Assembly (NCBI RefSeq): GCF_028389875.1
Contig: NC_084672.1
Location: 11,709,958 to 11,773,957 of the forward strand
From: Rhea pennata
Taxonomy: Eukaryota; Chordata; Aves; Rheiformes; Rheidae
DNA: 64,000 nt
Reading direction: 5' to 3'
The first letter of the stretch is position 1; each line of letters begins with the position of its first letter. Below, one piece after another: positions 51,701-63,725 of this stretch. Under the pieces are notes generated by a model that was not told the DNA's origin, ran no database searches, and saw only the letters and a program-made list of their open reading frames with translations. The position numbers were made by a program, and so were the translations under genes.

Positions 51701-54700
51701 TATGTAGGTCAGTCTTGTAAAAGACTGCACATCTTTATTCAGAGATAAAGTTCAGGCAGTTCTGCCTGTTTATGGCTTTACAGAAAGGCTATGAGCTTTG
51801 TGCATGATTCATGTCCTAGTACTGAAGGCATCAGGATGAGACCAGTCTTGAGCCTGAACTCCGCAAACTTTTTCAGAAAGTTAATGTTTTGCTTTCTAAA
51901 GCTAATGTCCCTAATCACACAGCAGGATTATCAAATAAGAAACTGAAGCAAATGTTACAATAAGAATATTTGTTTTGCATAGAGGATTGTTATCAGAACA
52001 AGTAGTAAGTAGTTCTATTTTGGAAAAATTCAGACACTGTTGTAGGTAGAACCAGGAGCCTCACGATGTAGAGCATTCTCCGAACACAAAAGGAATCCCT
52101 GTCCCCAAAGAGGTTTTGCAGCCCCTATCTAGTTCTTATTAGGGAATTACAAAAATAACCGCTCTCAATGTGATCGCTGGACACAAACTTCTACAACATA
52201 AAAGTTAAGATTTAAAAGTTTCTTTGCTATTTTTAAAATCACTTAATTTCAACCTTTTTCCTTACAGTGGGAGAGCAAGACTATACTGCAGAATGAACCT
52301 TTAGTCCTAGAAGGAGGTTATGAAAACTGGCTCCTTTGTTTTCCTCAGTACACAACAAATGCTAAAGTAACTCCACCCCAGCATGGCAAGAGTGAAGCAG
52401 TGACTGTTTCTTGTAAGTATAAAGGATGACACCCCTTCCAACATTCATAATTACTGGATGTAACTTTTAAGTTGCTCAAATATATTTGTGATAGCCTCAT
52501 TCTGGGCTAGATCTCTAAATAAGTTTTAGGATCTGGTAGAGGCTTTTTTTCCCCCCTCCTCTCTTCTCCCCTCTTTCTCTGTCTAGTGAATTTTACTTAT
52601 CCATCTCTGGAAGAGCCAGCTCCTGTTCCACCTGTTATCGCTTTAAAACCATCTCCAATAGAAGTAACTGAGAATGAAGAAACAGGAAGTAATTTGGAAG
52701 AGAGACTAAAATCGCTTAACAGACCAAGCATACAGGATTCTACAATTCCAAGATCTGACAGTTCATTTGTAGTTAACCCAGTATCAATTACAAGAAGTAT
52801 CCCTGAGGTAAGCCAGGGGGCAGGGGATTGTGTGTTTTGTTTGTTTGTTTTAATCAGTGCTAGTGTAATGTTAAGCCACTAGAGATCCACCAAGTGTAGA
52901 AGCCTAAATTATTAAGAAATATTTTCAGTATTTGTCTTGTCAAATACTGGATTACGTAAGTACAGTGGTGCAGAGACCACTGATAGCCTTTGAAGCTGTG
53001 GTAGGTAATACACAGAGCATTATTAAACTGAATGTACTTAACATACTTGCAGAGTTTTCAATTTAGATTTTGTCATGGGTGCCTGAGAAATTGAGGGTCA
53101 GCAATTACTCATGAGTTCAGAAACTATAAACAAACTTATCTACTGAGGACATACATATCATGAAGTAGGGAGAAAGTAAGTTATGCCATGTCTTACCTTC
53201 GTTGTTCCAAAGCCCTTCTTTCTGAAAGTAGTAGTCTGTCACTCTTGGCACAATAGTAAAAGTATGAGGAATTTTTTTGTTTCTTCCTTTCACAGGGAAG
53301 AAAACAAAGGAAAGCAAAACGCCCCCTCTAAAAACAAACAAACAAAAAAACCCCTACCTTGTAGGGCACTTGTACTAAATAATTTGTTTTCCTTGGCAGG
53401 TATTTTCTTTGTTTTAGATGCTTCCTCTAAATTCAGATTTTAGCCAAGCAACCCTAATCTGTGAAAAAGGCCTTATCTCTAGTCTTATCTTCTATTTCAA
53501 CATCAAACACAACCTGCTCTCCTAGGTCTGAGTGTAAGCCATTCTTAAATACCTCTCCCCACCAAGCAGATCTGCCTTACTCGTGTCATGTGATTGAGAG
53601 CACCACACCCAAATTAGGGTGGCTTGATTGCCCTAAAATGTTCACCTTTGAAAGTTTGAAAATGAAAATTGAACTATAGTAACGAGTGCTTAATACTGTC
53701 CTTAGGATTCTGTAGAGCTTGTTAATTCTTATCTCATGTGGAAATTAAGTGAATACCTAGTTTCCTTAATAAGTAATTTGAATAATTAGATTTACTGAAG
53801 TTGAAAGTTCATTATCTCTCTGGCAGAAGTAGACTTTATATCATCTTTATTCTTTCACAGATCTCACTTAGAAAAAGTTTAGCTAACAAAGCAGTAATAG
53901 TTGTAGTGAATTTGTTGTTCTACACTTTGTGTTACAGGTTGATCGTACTAAAAAGCCTTCAGTTAAACTTTCTGATGATAACAGACCAAAATCTGAAAGT
54001 ACAGTCAGTGACAGCCAGCTTGCTGAGAATGGACGAATCATTCCAGACCGGTCCACAAAGCCAATACGTGATGCAAAGAACATTCTGACAGAAGAAGAAA
54101 AAAGTCGCATACATGCAGAAACTGCTGCCATGTTAGAGAAGAACAAACGGGAAAAAGAATTGCGGGAGAGGCAACAAGAAGAACAGAAAGAAAAACTCAA
54201 GCGAGAAAAAGAAGAACAAGAACAAAAAGCAAAGGAAGAAAAGGAATACAAAGAGAAGTTAGAACGAGCCAAAGAGGATAGAGAACAGAAGGAGAGGGAA
54301 GAACAGATAAAAAGAGAAAAGGAGGAAAAAGAACAAGAGAGAACACACAAAGAAGTAATAGAAGCAAAAAAGCAAAATAAAAATGAACCAGAAAGTGTTG
54401 ATGCAAAAAGTATTGAGATTGACAAAATATCTATGGAAGAAAGAGAAAAGGGAACCAGAACACCAGAAATGCAGAGACGTGCGTTGGGTGATGCATCTCA
54501 GACCTTTGTAACCACCTCAGGCAAGGTCAGTAAGAAGAGAGAAAATCATCACCAGACTTGGAGTTATTATCTAGTATGATTTGTGAATGCATCTTGTAGT
54601 GAGACAGTATCAATCTGGAAATTTTAAATATATTTGAATTTTATTTAGGCCTGTCATTTTTGCATAAATACACAGGAGAAAGTTGGAACCAAGACGCAAA

Positions 54701-57700
54701 AGATTAGATTTTTACAGACAACTTAGAACGCTTGGAGTCTGGGTGTAGGTGGACAGCAAGAGATTCCTGTAGGATTAGAAAAAAAAAAAAACTTTCCACA
54801 GACATGGAAATAGAAGGGATGGCCCATAGGCTGCTATTTTCTGTTTCAGCTGTAGAGACATGGTAACATTCAATCTCTTATGTCAGCCCTGTAATATATA
54901 CTCTTATTGTAACATATGCTAGGTTAGTAGCATGTGTTACTGTATTATCGTAACAAGCTCATTAATATATAACCGCTGATATAATAGAAGATTTTGTTGA
55001 CTAGCATAGGAAGCAAAGCAATACCTAATCTAGTACACTTGTTGAGAGCAGTCCAGTTCCAAATCTTTTGGAGTCACATTTTCTTCTTTCCTCAGAACCA
55101 TAAAAAATTCACAGACCTCTATGAGTGTAAAATACTCATCTGATTGTGAAAGAAAGGGCCATTTGTGAAGTCCAGAGTTAATAACAAAACAGATGCCTTA
55201 ACTACTTTTCAAAAATATATTAGGTTATTTTTCTTTTCTTGTAGTTGGTATTTGACACAACTTTGTTGATACTAGTGTAATACTAATGCACAAGGAAAGC
55301 CAAAGTAAAGTTTCCTGGGAAACCATAGCATAGCCATTTCTAGGCTTTTGTTTGCCTGACAGCATGTATTCCTGCCCATGATAAATAAAGTCATAATGTT
55401 GGCTTTACAGTGTGCCGTGTTCATAGATGATCTTTGTCACGGTGACAAGTACAAGGAAAGAAAATCTTATATTTTAAAAACAAATTGTAAAATCCACAAT
55501 TCTTACTGGGGAGAGTGGTGTGGGTAGAACTTTATTTAGGAGCGCTTGAAACTAATTGTGCCCTGTAACACCACATTCAGCTATAAAGGCTATTTCAAAG
55601 AATTGTTATATAGACTAGAAAAAATAAAAAAAGATCAGTTCATTTGTAGATACCTACTCCAGCCAGTTCTTGGTGGCACTTGTATTTAACAGTGGCAGCA
55701 AAAAAATAACTTTGCTTTTTCCCAGTTCTGCTTTATCAGTCTTCTTTACTGACGTTCCATAAGAAAATTGAAAGCCTTTTCTCAAAAATCTTTTACAGCA
55801 AACTGGGGTTAAAGGACAACCAGACAGTGGAGCTCAAAAACCAGGAGCCGTTAGAGAGGATTCTGAACAAGATACTGAAAGACTTAAAGTAAATACAGTG
55901 TGTTGTATGTAGCCAAAAACAATCAAGAGCAGATGCTTCATGATGATTGTATTATGTTAAACTCCACTTCATTTTAATTTTTAAGTCATCTTCTTAGGAA
56001 AAGACTGTGCCATGTTCTACAGCTGTATTTGTTTTTTTACATTTGTCATTCATCTTCAAAATATGTATTTGAAACTTCCACTAGAAATCATTTTATGTTT
56101 CTGATGGGATTAAAGTATTCTAGACATTTACCATCTCATGCATACTCCTTTGCATCTCACTTTGGAAAGGTGAGATGATCATCCTTATAGCTTAACAAAA
56201 GTATGTATTCCTAATAAAGTGGCTTCCTTAGGGAAGGAACTAACTGTTTGTATTTTTGCAAGATAAATTGCCTTTTTTTTTTTTTTCTTTTTTTTTGGAG
56301 CATATCAACAAATGGATTTTGTACAGATTGAGTGATTTAAAAAAAAAAAAGTGGTTCAATATTACTGTATTTCTGTCCTAAAATAAGTCACATTTCTAAC
56401 TATAGTCGAGGCTTTCTTACTGAACTGTTCTGTATAAAAACATTCAACTACGTAAGAGAAGTCACATACAGATTGTTTTTCTGCATAACTAACTGTACAT
56501 ACCTTACATTTCCTTTGTATTTATTAGTCTCAGCGGGAGCCGTTAATGAGAGCACGAAGTGAAGAAATGGGAAGGATAATACCAGGACTGCCTGCAGGTT
56601 GGGCAAAGGTAACTTTCCATTCTGAAATTATAATCAAATACTTTGTGCAATTTTGTAATGAATTTCAGTTGCATCGTATTTCTAAATTAGATTTTGTTCA
56701 ATTCCTTCTTCTAAAGTTTCCCAGTTTTTTTCCGAATCTTAACATTAATTTTTAATGAAACAAGTGGAGCTCATCTGCAGCCTCTGGTACTGAGCAGTTG
56801 CTGTTTGTTTATTTTGGTGTAAGTGATGTCTTCCAAAAAATTTAATCCATTAACTATTGAGTCAATCACTACTGTAATATCTCAATGTTTGAAAAACTCA
56901 GACACTGTTCTTAAAATAGTTCATAGCTAGGTAATAAGTTAGTGATGGATTTTTTTACCTGGCTTTGAAACAATTTGTTTTTCTCTCCCAAGTTTCTGGA
57001 TCCAATCACTGGAACCTTTCGTTATTATCACTCGCCAACAAATACTGTTCATATGTATCCACCAGAAATGGCTCCTTCATCCACTCCTCCATCTACCCCA
57101 CCAACCCATAAACCCAAGCCACAGGTGACTGCTGAACGAGAAAGAGAACACTCCAAACTGAAGCGCTCCTACTCTTCCCCAGATATAACCCAAGCCATTC
57201 AGGAGGAGGAGAAGAAAAGAATTCCTGTAACCCCTGCAGTCAATCGTGAAAATAAGTAGGTTTGACAAGTTACAGCATCACAATTCATGCAATATGATAG
57301 TATGTAGGACTTTGTCTTTATCTTGCCTTATTCCATTAGTATTTTCTAAGTACTTTGCAAAGGCATGCAAAAGTTTCTCTGACAGACTTAAATTTCATCG
57401 CTACAAGTTCAAAATGTATAGGGCGTTTTTGAGAATTACAGCAATTATCATCCAGTAACATGAATTTTTGAAGGTCAGAGTGTTAACTGGTCAATAGTTG
57501 CTTTTTATGTGGTGGTATTTGTGTCAGGCTTCTGAAAACTTGTGAAATGAAGAGTTTCAGTTTTTAAACTGAGTAGTTAAATCAACTAAGAGTTCATTTT
57601 TCATCTATGAATTAAAAAAAAAATACTGATTAAGTCTCAGCCTTCTTACAGGCCAGTATGTATGGATTTCTCATTTTTCCATTGACTAGTCTTGAATACC

Positions 57701-60700
57701 TGAAATGACAGCATTTAGTGACTTCCTATGACAGGGTATTTCATTTCCCATGAGGGAGGATTGTTCTGTTACATTATGTGCACAGTCTTGCTTTTCTGTG
57801 TCCATTGATGCGCAAGACTGCCTCTCTAAACAGAGTGGGAACAGGGATCTCTTTTAGAGCCTGCTGATATTTGGCTGGAGAAGTCTGTTAAATGCCGTAA
57901 TGCATGCTGTTTAACTCCAAGGTCTAAAATATGCTGCTTTCTCAGAGCTTCAAAGTGATTTGTGAAAAGACAGCTGGGTCACTGCATGACAGAATGGAGC
58001 ACTACAATGTGCCTTGTTCAGTGTCAAGTCTGGAACTGTTTAAATAAAAAATTCTTCCTTACAGACCAATCTGTTACACTAAAGCTGAAATTTCAAGACT
58101 CTCTGCATCACAAATTCGGAATCTCAATCCTGTGTTTGGGGGATCGGGACCAGCTCTCACAGGACTTCGTAATCTAGGGAACACTTGTTATATGAATTCC
58201 ATACTACAGTGTCTGTGCAATGCACCACATCTGGCTGATTATTTTAACAGAAACTTGTATCAAGATGATATTAACAGGTAACACTCTCTTATTCTCCTCC
58301 TTTAATTTACAGTTGAAAAAAGAATGTTTTTATAATTGTTAATTTTTTTTTAAATCAATTATGTAATGGAATTAAGATTTTAAGGAAGAAAACGCCAGCT
58401 TCAAATCTCTGAGAGTTTTTTCAAGTTCAGAGGAGCTTAACTAGACAGTCTTACTTTAATTGTGCTCACCATAATGAGTCTCTTGACTCAGACAAAATAT
58501 TTGAGTTGCAGTTAACAAAACAAGCTGAAAATATTTGGACCTTCCACTAACTCAATTTTGAATATGGAACTAAATACATAGTATGTAAAATATATATTGT
58601 CAAAGTAGACAAAAATTTTAGTTCAGTCTTACAAGTAATTATTCTTGGTGTAAAGAAATTACATTAAAACTGGGATGAAGTCTTGAATTTATAGTAACAA
58701 AATCTTGTTTGAATGGCTCACTGTATTTTATGTCTGTTTAATTGTACAGGTCAAACTTCCTAGGGCATAAAGGTGAAGTGGCTGAAGAGTTTGGTGTAAT
58801 AATGAAAGCTTTGTGGACAGGACAGTATAAATATATCAGTCCAAAAGATTTTAAAATTACCATTGGGAAGATTAATGACCAATTTGCAGGATATAGCCAG
58901 CAGGACTCCCAGGAATTGCTTCTGTTTCTAATGGATGGCTTGCATGAAGACCTAAATAAAGTAAGTAATACACTTCTAATTAATTATACATCTGTCGGAT
59001 GATCAAGAGAAAAGTTAAAAGCCTTCTACTTTATAAGAGGAATTAAGTGAAAAAGCTTTGTGCTGAGGAAAAAGATTTGAACTTTTTTTTTTAAAAAAAA
59101 AAAAAAAAAAAGCTTCTAGGTATGCTTGAACAAGCATTTCTGCTGGTTTTACCTTCTCTGCTGCTGTTTATAGGCAACGTCCTATGACCTCCCTGTGTCT
59201 GGGAGGTCCCAGAGTTGCTAAAATGGATTGCTTTTCCTATATTTATGTAGATTTGGAGGTCCTGAGGTCTACTCTATTTTGCATCACCTGTCAGAAGTCC
59301 CGTGTAGAGGTTAACTTTTGTATCTTCAGGCCAAGTAGTTGAAGAGGCTGAGCTCAAAGATGCTGTGGTTTACAGAATAAAGGGACAGTAAGATAAAGAT
59401 TAGGTATCAATTTACTTTCACTTATCTGAGATGTGGTGGGAAAACCCTTTAATAATATCTTTATGGCATTGGGGTACTGGTATCCCCCAGAGTCTTCACT
59501 TGTCAGGCTCCTTGAATGATTGAATGTCCTTGTATCCAGAGGACATGTAATCTGAAGGTTTTCAGCCTGGAGAGTACAAGCCATTGAGTCCTGTAGAAAT
59601 CTTCTTAGGAGTTTGCTAAAGGTAGGAGAAGCTTTCTAGGAGAAGCAAGTTTTGTGCTGTAACCTTAACTCCATGATAAGCACCTGCAAATAGAAGGAGG
59701 TTTAAAACAACTAGTGTAGGTCATTATGCAGTAGCAAAAAGACTTTTTAAACTGAACTTTACTAATAAGTTGAATTTATAATAAAACTAAACTTCCTGAT
59801 CATGACAGTTATTAACTTAGTGCTTTTAGTCCACAAATCTAGGTTGCTGTACATAGAGACATATCTAGTTTTTAGCAACAATTAGTAGTTATATATAAAG
59901 TAGTAATAACTTTTAGGGAAGTGATCTGTCATTCCCTCGTAGATGCCATCGCTACTGAAAGCTAGCAGGTGGAGGTGAAATACGAGTCTAATATGAGTCT
60001 TTGAGGGCGAAGTAGGTACTTTAATACATTTCAAAAGCAGATTACTGGTATGGCACTTGACTTTTGCAAGAGACCAGATCAGTGTCTCAAAACAGAAGTT
60101 TTTCACAATTTAAATTAATTTATAGTGGATACATATTAATGTAGAAATTGATTCTCTTAACAGAAAAAGGTACTGAAGAGAACAAAGGAATAAACATAAC
60201 TGGATAAGAAATAGATGGCTACTCTGATGTTTAAATAATCTTTGACATGCTCAATAATGTGTTCATCTATAGATGAAACTTTATAGTTTTATATGTTAAC
60301 ATATGATTAAGGTATTTAAATTTCTGTTATTCAGGCTGACAATAGAAAGAGATATAAGGAAGAAAACAATGATCATCTTGATGACTTCAGAGCAGCAGAA
60401 CTAGCTTGGCACAAACACAAACAGCTCAATGAATCCATTATTGTGGCACTCTTTCAAGGCCAGTTCAAATCTACAGTGCAGTGTCTTACATGTCACAAGA
60501 AGTCCCGGACCTTTGAGGCTTTCATGTATTTGTCACTACCACTTGCATCCACTAGTAAATGTACACTGCAGGTAAGCTGGCACAGGAGGGAAACTGCTTT
60601 CTCAGTAAAAACATTTCTTTTCACAATTTTGTTATGATGCTGCTTCAACCCAGCCTTTTGTTGAAAGGATTTGTCAGTATTTCCAACTTAATTTACAATA

Positions 60701-62160
60701 ACCTGAAACATGAGCATGAGTCTTCTTTATTTTTTTTAATTCTCCTAAAGTTAAAAAAATAATAATAATAATTTTAAAATACAAGCAAGATGGAAATACT
60801 TAAGTCACAGTGGCAGAAAAGACTGTATCGTGTTTGTCTTTGTAGGTCATAGTATAAATTTGTTTTTTTAAACAAAACGTTGGTACATTTTGAAAGACTT
60901 GCGGCTAAATAATGTTTGCAGTAAAATTCACTTCTACACATGGACTGAACTCAGCTTTCCTCATCTTTGTAACACGTAGCATGCAGATAATTGATGCAAG
61001 TTAACAGCCCAACAGGAAACAAACATTTGTGCTGTACTTTCTTAACGCCTGCCCTTCACAATCTGTTTCCTGTTTTGTTTTAGGAATGCCTTAGATTGTT
61101 CTCCAAAGAGGAGAAGCTCACTGATAACAATAGATTTTACTGTAGCCATTGCAAAACTCGAAGAGATTCTTTGAAAAAAATAGAAATTTGGAAACTACCA
61201 CCTGTTCTTCTTGTGCACTTGAAAAGGTATGGCATTGAGTGGTGACAGAGTAACTAAAATAAAGTGACTAGGCTTTTATGGAGATTACTCTTTCTAATGC
61301 AATTTCTAAACATTTTTAATTACAGAAGTTTCTAGATTGTATTTCCAGCTATAATGCTGCAAGAATTTTATTTTTCATCTGATGCCTGTTTTACTAGGCT
61401 GTAATTCATGAAACACTTCTACAAGTAGCCTTTTAAATTTTCTGTATTAAGAAACATATGTGTGCAAATACTAACAGAGTTGTGGGCCAAATGTTCTCTC
61501 TGAAACTGCATTTCATCTTCAGTTGCAATTATACCCAGGTTAAAAACAGAGACCAAACACTGCTTAACATTCTTTGATAGCTTCTGAACAACCTGTAACT
61601 TATTATAATGCTTTTTAATTCTGTAGATTTTCCTATGATGGAAGATGGAAGCAAAAGCTTCAAACCTCTGTAGATTTCCCATTGGAAACTCTTGACCTGT
61701 CACAGTATGTTATTGGTCCAAAGAATAGCTTGAAGAGATACAATCTTTTTTCAGTATCAGTAAGTAACCATGTCACACTTGAAAATTTACCTGGTCTTTA
61801 TGTCAGTCTGTGTGATCATCTGGGTTTCAAAGCTACCTACCTGGTTGCAGATGAAATCGTAGGCCTAAGGCATTGGTATTTCATCAGAAATCTCACATTC
61901 CAGTTTCTTATCCTAACCAGGGAACAAATGGCAGCTTTCAAGGCCATCAGTTCTTTTCTTCTTACGTTTTACAGAATCATTATGGCGGGTTGGATGGAGG
62001 ACACTACACAGCCTACTGCAAAAATGCTGCAAAACAACGTTGGTTTAAGTTTGATGACCATGAAGTATCTGAGATCTCAGCATCATCTGTGAAATCCTCA
62101 GCTGCATATATTCTCTTTTACACTTCTTATGAACAGCGAGCAGTGGAGATAGCCACATAA
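45075..62160 (+). CDS. USP8: USP8 (UBPY), ubiquitin carboxyl-terminal hydrolase 8, complete, 1118 aa
   Basis: Endosomal deubiquitinase acting on receptors such as EGFR and on ESCRT-associated proteins. Nineteen coding exons join in phase to 1118 residues, the human length. Domains: MIT about 8-110; rhodanese-like about 180-318; RxxK SH3-binding motifs DRTKKP (406-411) and PDRSTKP (440-446), which bind STAM/HBP in mammals; a Lys/Glu-rich coiled coil about 455-560; the 14-3-3 motif RSYSSP at 715-720; USP catalytic domain about 775-1115. Catalytic C786 is in GNTCYMN, H1067 in DGGHYTAY, D1084 in FKFDDHE; Zn-type CxxC pairs are at 936/939 and 985/988. The start at 45075 has A at -3 and matches [13 protein letters not shown]. 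Expression is from the CpG island at 37.7-38.4 kb. No break is seen. Confidence 0.97.
45724..45804. repeat. (TA)n microsatellite with inverted-repeat arms
   Basis: Two alternating TA blocks (about 45740-45769 and 45781-45804). GTTCATATATA at 45724-45734 is the reverse complement of TATATATGAAC at 45763-45773, so the first block can fold on itself. Confidence 0.95.
46061..46205 (+). CDS. USP8: USP8 coding exon 3 (MIT domain)
   Basis: Encodes [20 protein letters not shown] to RPDFKQQQ. Acceptor TTTCAG, donor GTATAT. 145 bp. Confidence 0.95.
46660..46745 (+). CDS. USP8: USP8 coding exon 4 (MIT domain)
   Basis: Encodes [20 protein letters not shown] to DSLKL plus two bases of Arg. Acceptor TTTTAG, donor GTATGT. 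86 bp. Confidence 0.95.
48821..48965 (+). CDS. USP8: USP8 coding exon 5
   Basis: Encodes [20 protein letters not shown] to KGKSQR, the charged stretch after MIT. Acceptor CAATAG, donor GTAATT. 145 bp. Confidence 0.94.
49644..49701 (+). CDS. USP8: USP8 coding exon 6
   Basis: 58-bp exon encoding [19 protein letters not shown]. Acceptor ATGCAG, donor GTAAGA. Poorly conserved linker; placed by phase and by the NGEK match to the mammalian protein. Confidence 0.88.
50457..50601 (+). CDS. USP8: USP8 coding exon 7 (rhodanese-like, first part)
   Basis: Encodes [20 protein letters not shown] to VPEEAISP. Acceptor CTCAAG followed by two further AG dinucleotides; donor GTATGG. 145 bp. Confidence 0.93.
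50924..51086 (+). CDS. USP8: USP8 coding exon 8 (rhodanese-like)
   Basis: Encodes [20 protein letters not shown] to SLKDALFK. The position where active rhodaneses carry the Cys loop reads LLDWFSSAG, so no sulfurtransferase activity is expected. Donor GTTGGC is weak but supported by frame. Confidence 0.94.
52268..52412 (+). CDS. USP8: USP8 coding exon 9 (end of rhodanese-like domain)
   Basis: Encodes [20 protein letters not shown] to SEAVTVS plus one base. Acceptor CTTACAG, donor GTAAGT. 145 bp. Confidence 0.95.
52587..52807 (+). CDS. USP8: USP8 coding exon 10
   Basis: Encodes [20 protein letters not shown] to SITRSIPE, a Pro/Ser-rich linker. Acceptor GTCTAG, donor GTAAGC. 221 bp. Confidence 0.94.
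53938..54525 (+). CDS. USP8: USP8 coding exon 11 (SH3-binding motifs and coiled coil)
   Basis: Largest exon, 588 bp, residues 405-600, [11 protein letters not shown] to FVTTSGK. Holds both DRxxKP motifs and the Lys/Glu/Gln-rich helix. Acceptor GTTACAG, donor GTCAGT. Confidence 0.95.
55799..55888 (+). CDS. USP8: USP8 coding exon 12
   Basis: Encodes [20 protein letters not shown] to DTERLK. Acceptor TTTACAG, donor GTAAAT. 90 bp; a variable linker placed by the KGQP and DTER anchors. Confidence 0.9.
56528..56608 (+). CDS. USP8: USP8 coding exon 13
   Basis: Encodes [20 protein letters not shown] to AGWAK. Acceptor TTATTAG, donor GTAACT. 81 bp. Confidence 0.95.
56993..57255 (+). CDS. USP8: USP8 coding exon 14 (14-3-3 site)
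   Basis: Encodes residues 658-744, [20 protein letters not shown] to AVNREN. Contains RSYSSP with S718, the 14-3-3 docking serine known in the human protein. Acceptor CCCAAG, donor GTAGGT. Confidence 0.95.
58065..58277 (+). CDS. USP8: USP8 coding exon 15 (catalytic Cys box)
   Basis: Encodes [20 protein letters not shown] through [20 protein letters not shown] to YQDDIN. C786 is the nucleophile. Acceptor TTACAG, donor GTAACA. Confidence 0.97.
58750..58960 (+). CDS. USP8: USP8 coding exon 16
   Basis: Encodes [20 protein letters not shown] through the [20 protein letters not shown] box to EDLNK. Acceptor GTACAG, donor GTAAGT. 211 bp. Confidence 0.97.
60335..60571 (+). CDS. USP8: USP8 coding exon 17
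   Basis: Encodes residues 887-965, [20 protein letters not shown] to STSKCTLQ, with CLTC as the first Zn-type knuckle. Acceptor TTCAG, donor GTAAGC. Confidence 0.97.
61084..61226 (+). CDS. USP8: USP8 coding exon 18
   Basis: Encodes [20 protein letters not shown] through CSHC (second knuckle) to VLLVHLK. Acceptor TTTTAG, donor GTATGG. 143 bp. Confidence 0.96.
61627..61759 (+). CDS. USP8: USP8 coding exon 19
   Basis: Encodes [20 protein letters not shown] to RYNLFSVS. Acceptor CTGTAG, donor GTAAGT. Followed by a 215-bp intron that stays open in this frame. Confidence 0.96.
61975..62160 (+). CDS. USP8: USP8 last coding exon (catalytic His/Asp)
   Basis: Encodes [20 protein letters not shown] to EQRAVEIAT and TAA at 62158-62160. 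H1067 and D1084 complete the triad. Acceptor TTTACAG. 61 codons plus stop, the same length as the USP50 last exon. Confidence 0.97.
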   Translation, partial: NHYGGLDGGHYTAYCKNAAKQRWFKFDDHEVSEISASSVKSSAAYILFYTSYEQRAVEIAT

Positions 62161-63645
62161 AACCGTGTGGGTTAAAAAAACTGGGTTTTTTTTGGTATAA
62201 GAGAAAATAGCTATGAGAGTGCATACAAATATGCAAAATTGTGACAAACATACAGTCACTTAAAGAACCTGGGGATGGTTGCAGTAGCTTCTCTGCAGCA
62301 AGCTCTTTCTGATCAGTACTATAGCTTAAATCAGAAGACTGATTAATTATGCTTGTGGTAATACTGCCATCTGTGAAACCATTTTAAAGGCATACTTGCG
62401 TTACCATTTATTTAAAAACAGCTATATTTTTAGCCTGCTCCAAAAATAAATTCTAACCTAGTCATTTGAAATCTATTAATGAGTAGCTTAAAATGTCTTA
62501 AAATCCCAAGGCATATCTTGATTCATTTTTTTCTTTCACTGTTATGGCCTTTTCACATTTCTAACCTTAAGCTTGATTCTACTGTGAATACTCTAGAATG
62601 ATGTAAACAGTTAGGAATGTAAGTGTACATATTGATTGCATACTTGCACATCAGAACTATGTATATAATAAAATGTTGTCCTTTTTGTGAGAATCTCTAA
62701 AACTCAGAGGATTGCTTTTATCTGCCAGTTCTAAGTAATTGCAACACCACTTAATAAAAAAGCAGAGCTGTATTTTTGTTAGCTTTTGTCAATATTTTTG
62801 CACTTCAGTTATTCTAAACAAACAAGATCTTCCTTTTTATTTTTTTAATATAAAATTTCATGTACACATACATTAAAAAACCTTAAGGAAGAAATGATTT
62901 AAAAAACACAATATTCTCTTAAATGTACATTTAGGTTTGTTTTCATTCTCTACTCTTTGTGCAGTGGTCAGAAATCTACATAATGACAGTCTAACTCAGG
63001 TTCACAAAGTTCAGAGATTCTTCAGACTAAGAAAAAAAACTTAGTTTTCTAAACTAACTCACTTTTGGACAGATATTTTAGTTGTGTAGCGCACATTGCT
63101 CTGCTCTGTATTTGGCTTGGTTTTGCCTTTCCTGATTAGGATGGCTTTCATAAATCCTGGTCTGAGGCTTTTAATCTGTCTACACACATCTGTCTTGCCT
63201 ATAGAGCAAGTCCGATTGTTTTCCAGGAGCTTATAACCTGGGAATGAGTTTGAGATGCTAGAGGGACAAAAATGACAAATAATAGCATCTTTTTCTAGCT
63301 TTACTTTAGTGGTTGCTTCATCCCCTGCTGTTTTCAGAAACAAATGTGCCGGTGGTCTGGTCATGTGCTCGCACCCTGGTAGCCTACTGTCAGTTTCTGA
63401 AAGGAAGCTTAAAACAACACAATTTAAACAACAGAGAAACAAGATTTTTCAGGTATCAAGTGCTTCTATATACTCAGCATTTATCTCCTTTTGAGGGATA
63501 TATGAATGCTAGACTACAGGCAAATGGAACTGATGTATGTTCCTTAATGGGCTTGGAAGCTGTAGCTCCAGTGTTCTCTCTAGAAATTACTTACTTACTT
63601 CCTAAAAGACCACAACAGATTATCCTATAATGCAAAAAACTGTAG
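62161..63645. other. USP8 3' UTR and convergent spacer to USP50
   Basis: AT-rich 3' flank. AATAAA on the plus strand occurs at 62445-62450, 62667-62672 and 62753-62758, so USP8 may use several ends. No coding exon is seen between the USP8 stop and the USP50 polyadenylation signal. Confidence 0.65.
62667..62672 (+). terminator. USP8: USP8 candidate polyadenylation signal
   Basis: AATAAA about 510 bases after the stop. Alternatives lie at 62445 and 62753; which is used cannot be told from sequence. Confidence 0.5.
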
Positions 63646-63651
63646 TTTATT
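63646..63651 (-). terminator. USP50: USP50 candidate polyadenylation signal
   Basis: AATAAA on the minus strand, about 75 bases past the USP50 stop; implies a very short 3' UTR. Confidence 0.55.
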
Positions 63652-63725
63652 GATGAAACAGGACTGAGTTAACACTGCCAGTGAGCTTGGATCACTGGCT
63701 TACTCACTGTTAGTCTTTTTCACTG

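Larger units (their letters stand above)
48966..56992. other. USP8 introns 5-13
   Basis: Introns between the listed exons; the longest are 51087-52267, 52808-53937 and 54526-55798. They show A/T runs (A13 at 54779-54791; T14-C-T11 at 56273-56297) but no exon, named transposon or RNA gene that I can support. Confidence 0.6.
57256..61974. other. USP8 introns 14-19
   Basis: Introns 57256-58064, 58278-58749, 58961-60334, 60572-61083, 61227-61626 and 61760-61974. The third carries T10-A19 at 59083-59111. No other feature recognised. Confidence 0.6.

Noticed and set aside
53883-54425. 180-codon Ser/Leu/Phe-rich frame antisense to USP8 exon 11
   Set aside because: It is the mirror of the Lys/Glu-rich coiled-coil coding strand; no independent start context or splice structure supports it.
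61682-62092. 136-codon frame running from USP8 exon 19 through the last intron
   Set aside because: It is exon 19 plus unspliced intron, with clear GTAAGT and TTTACAG sites; not a separate gene.
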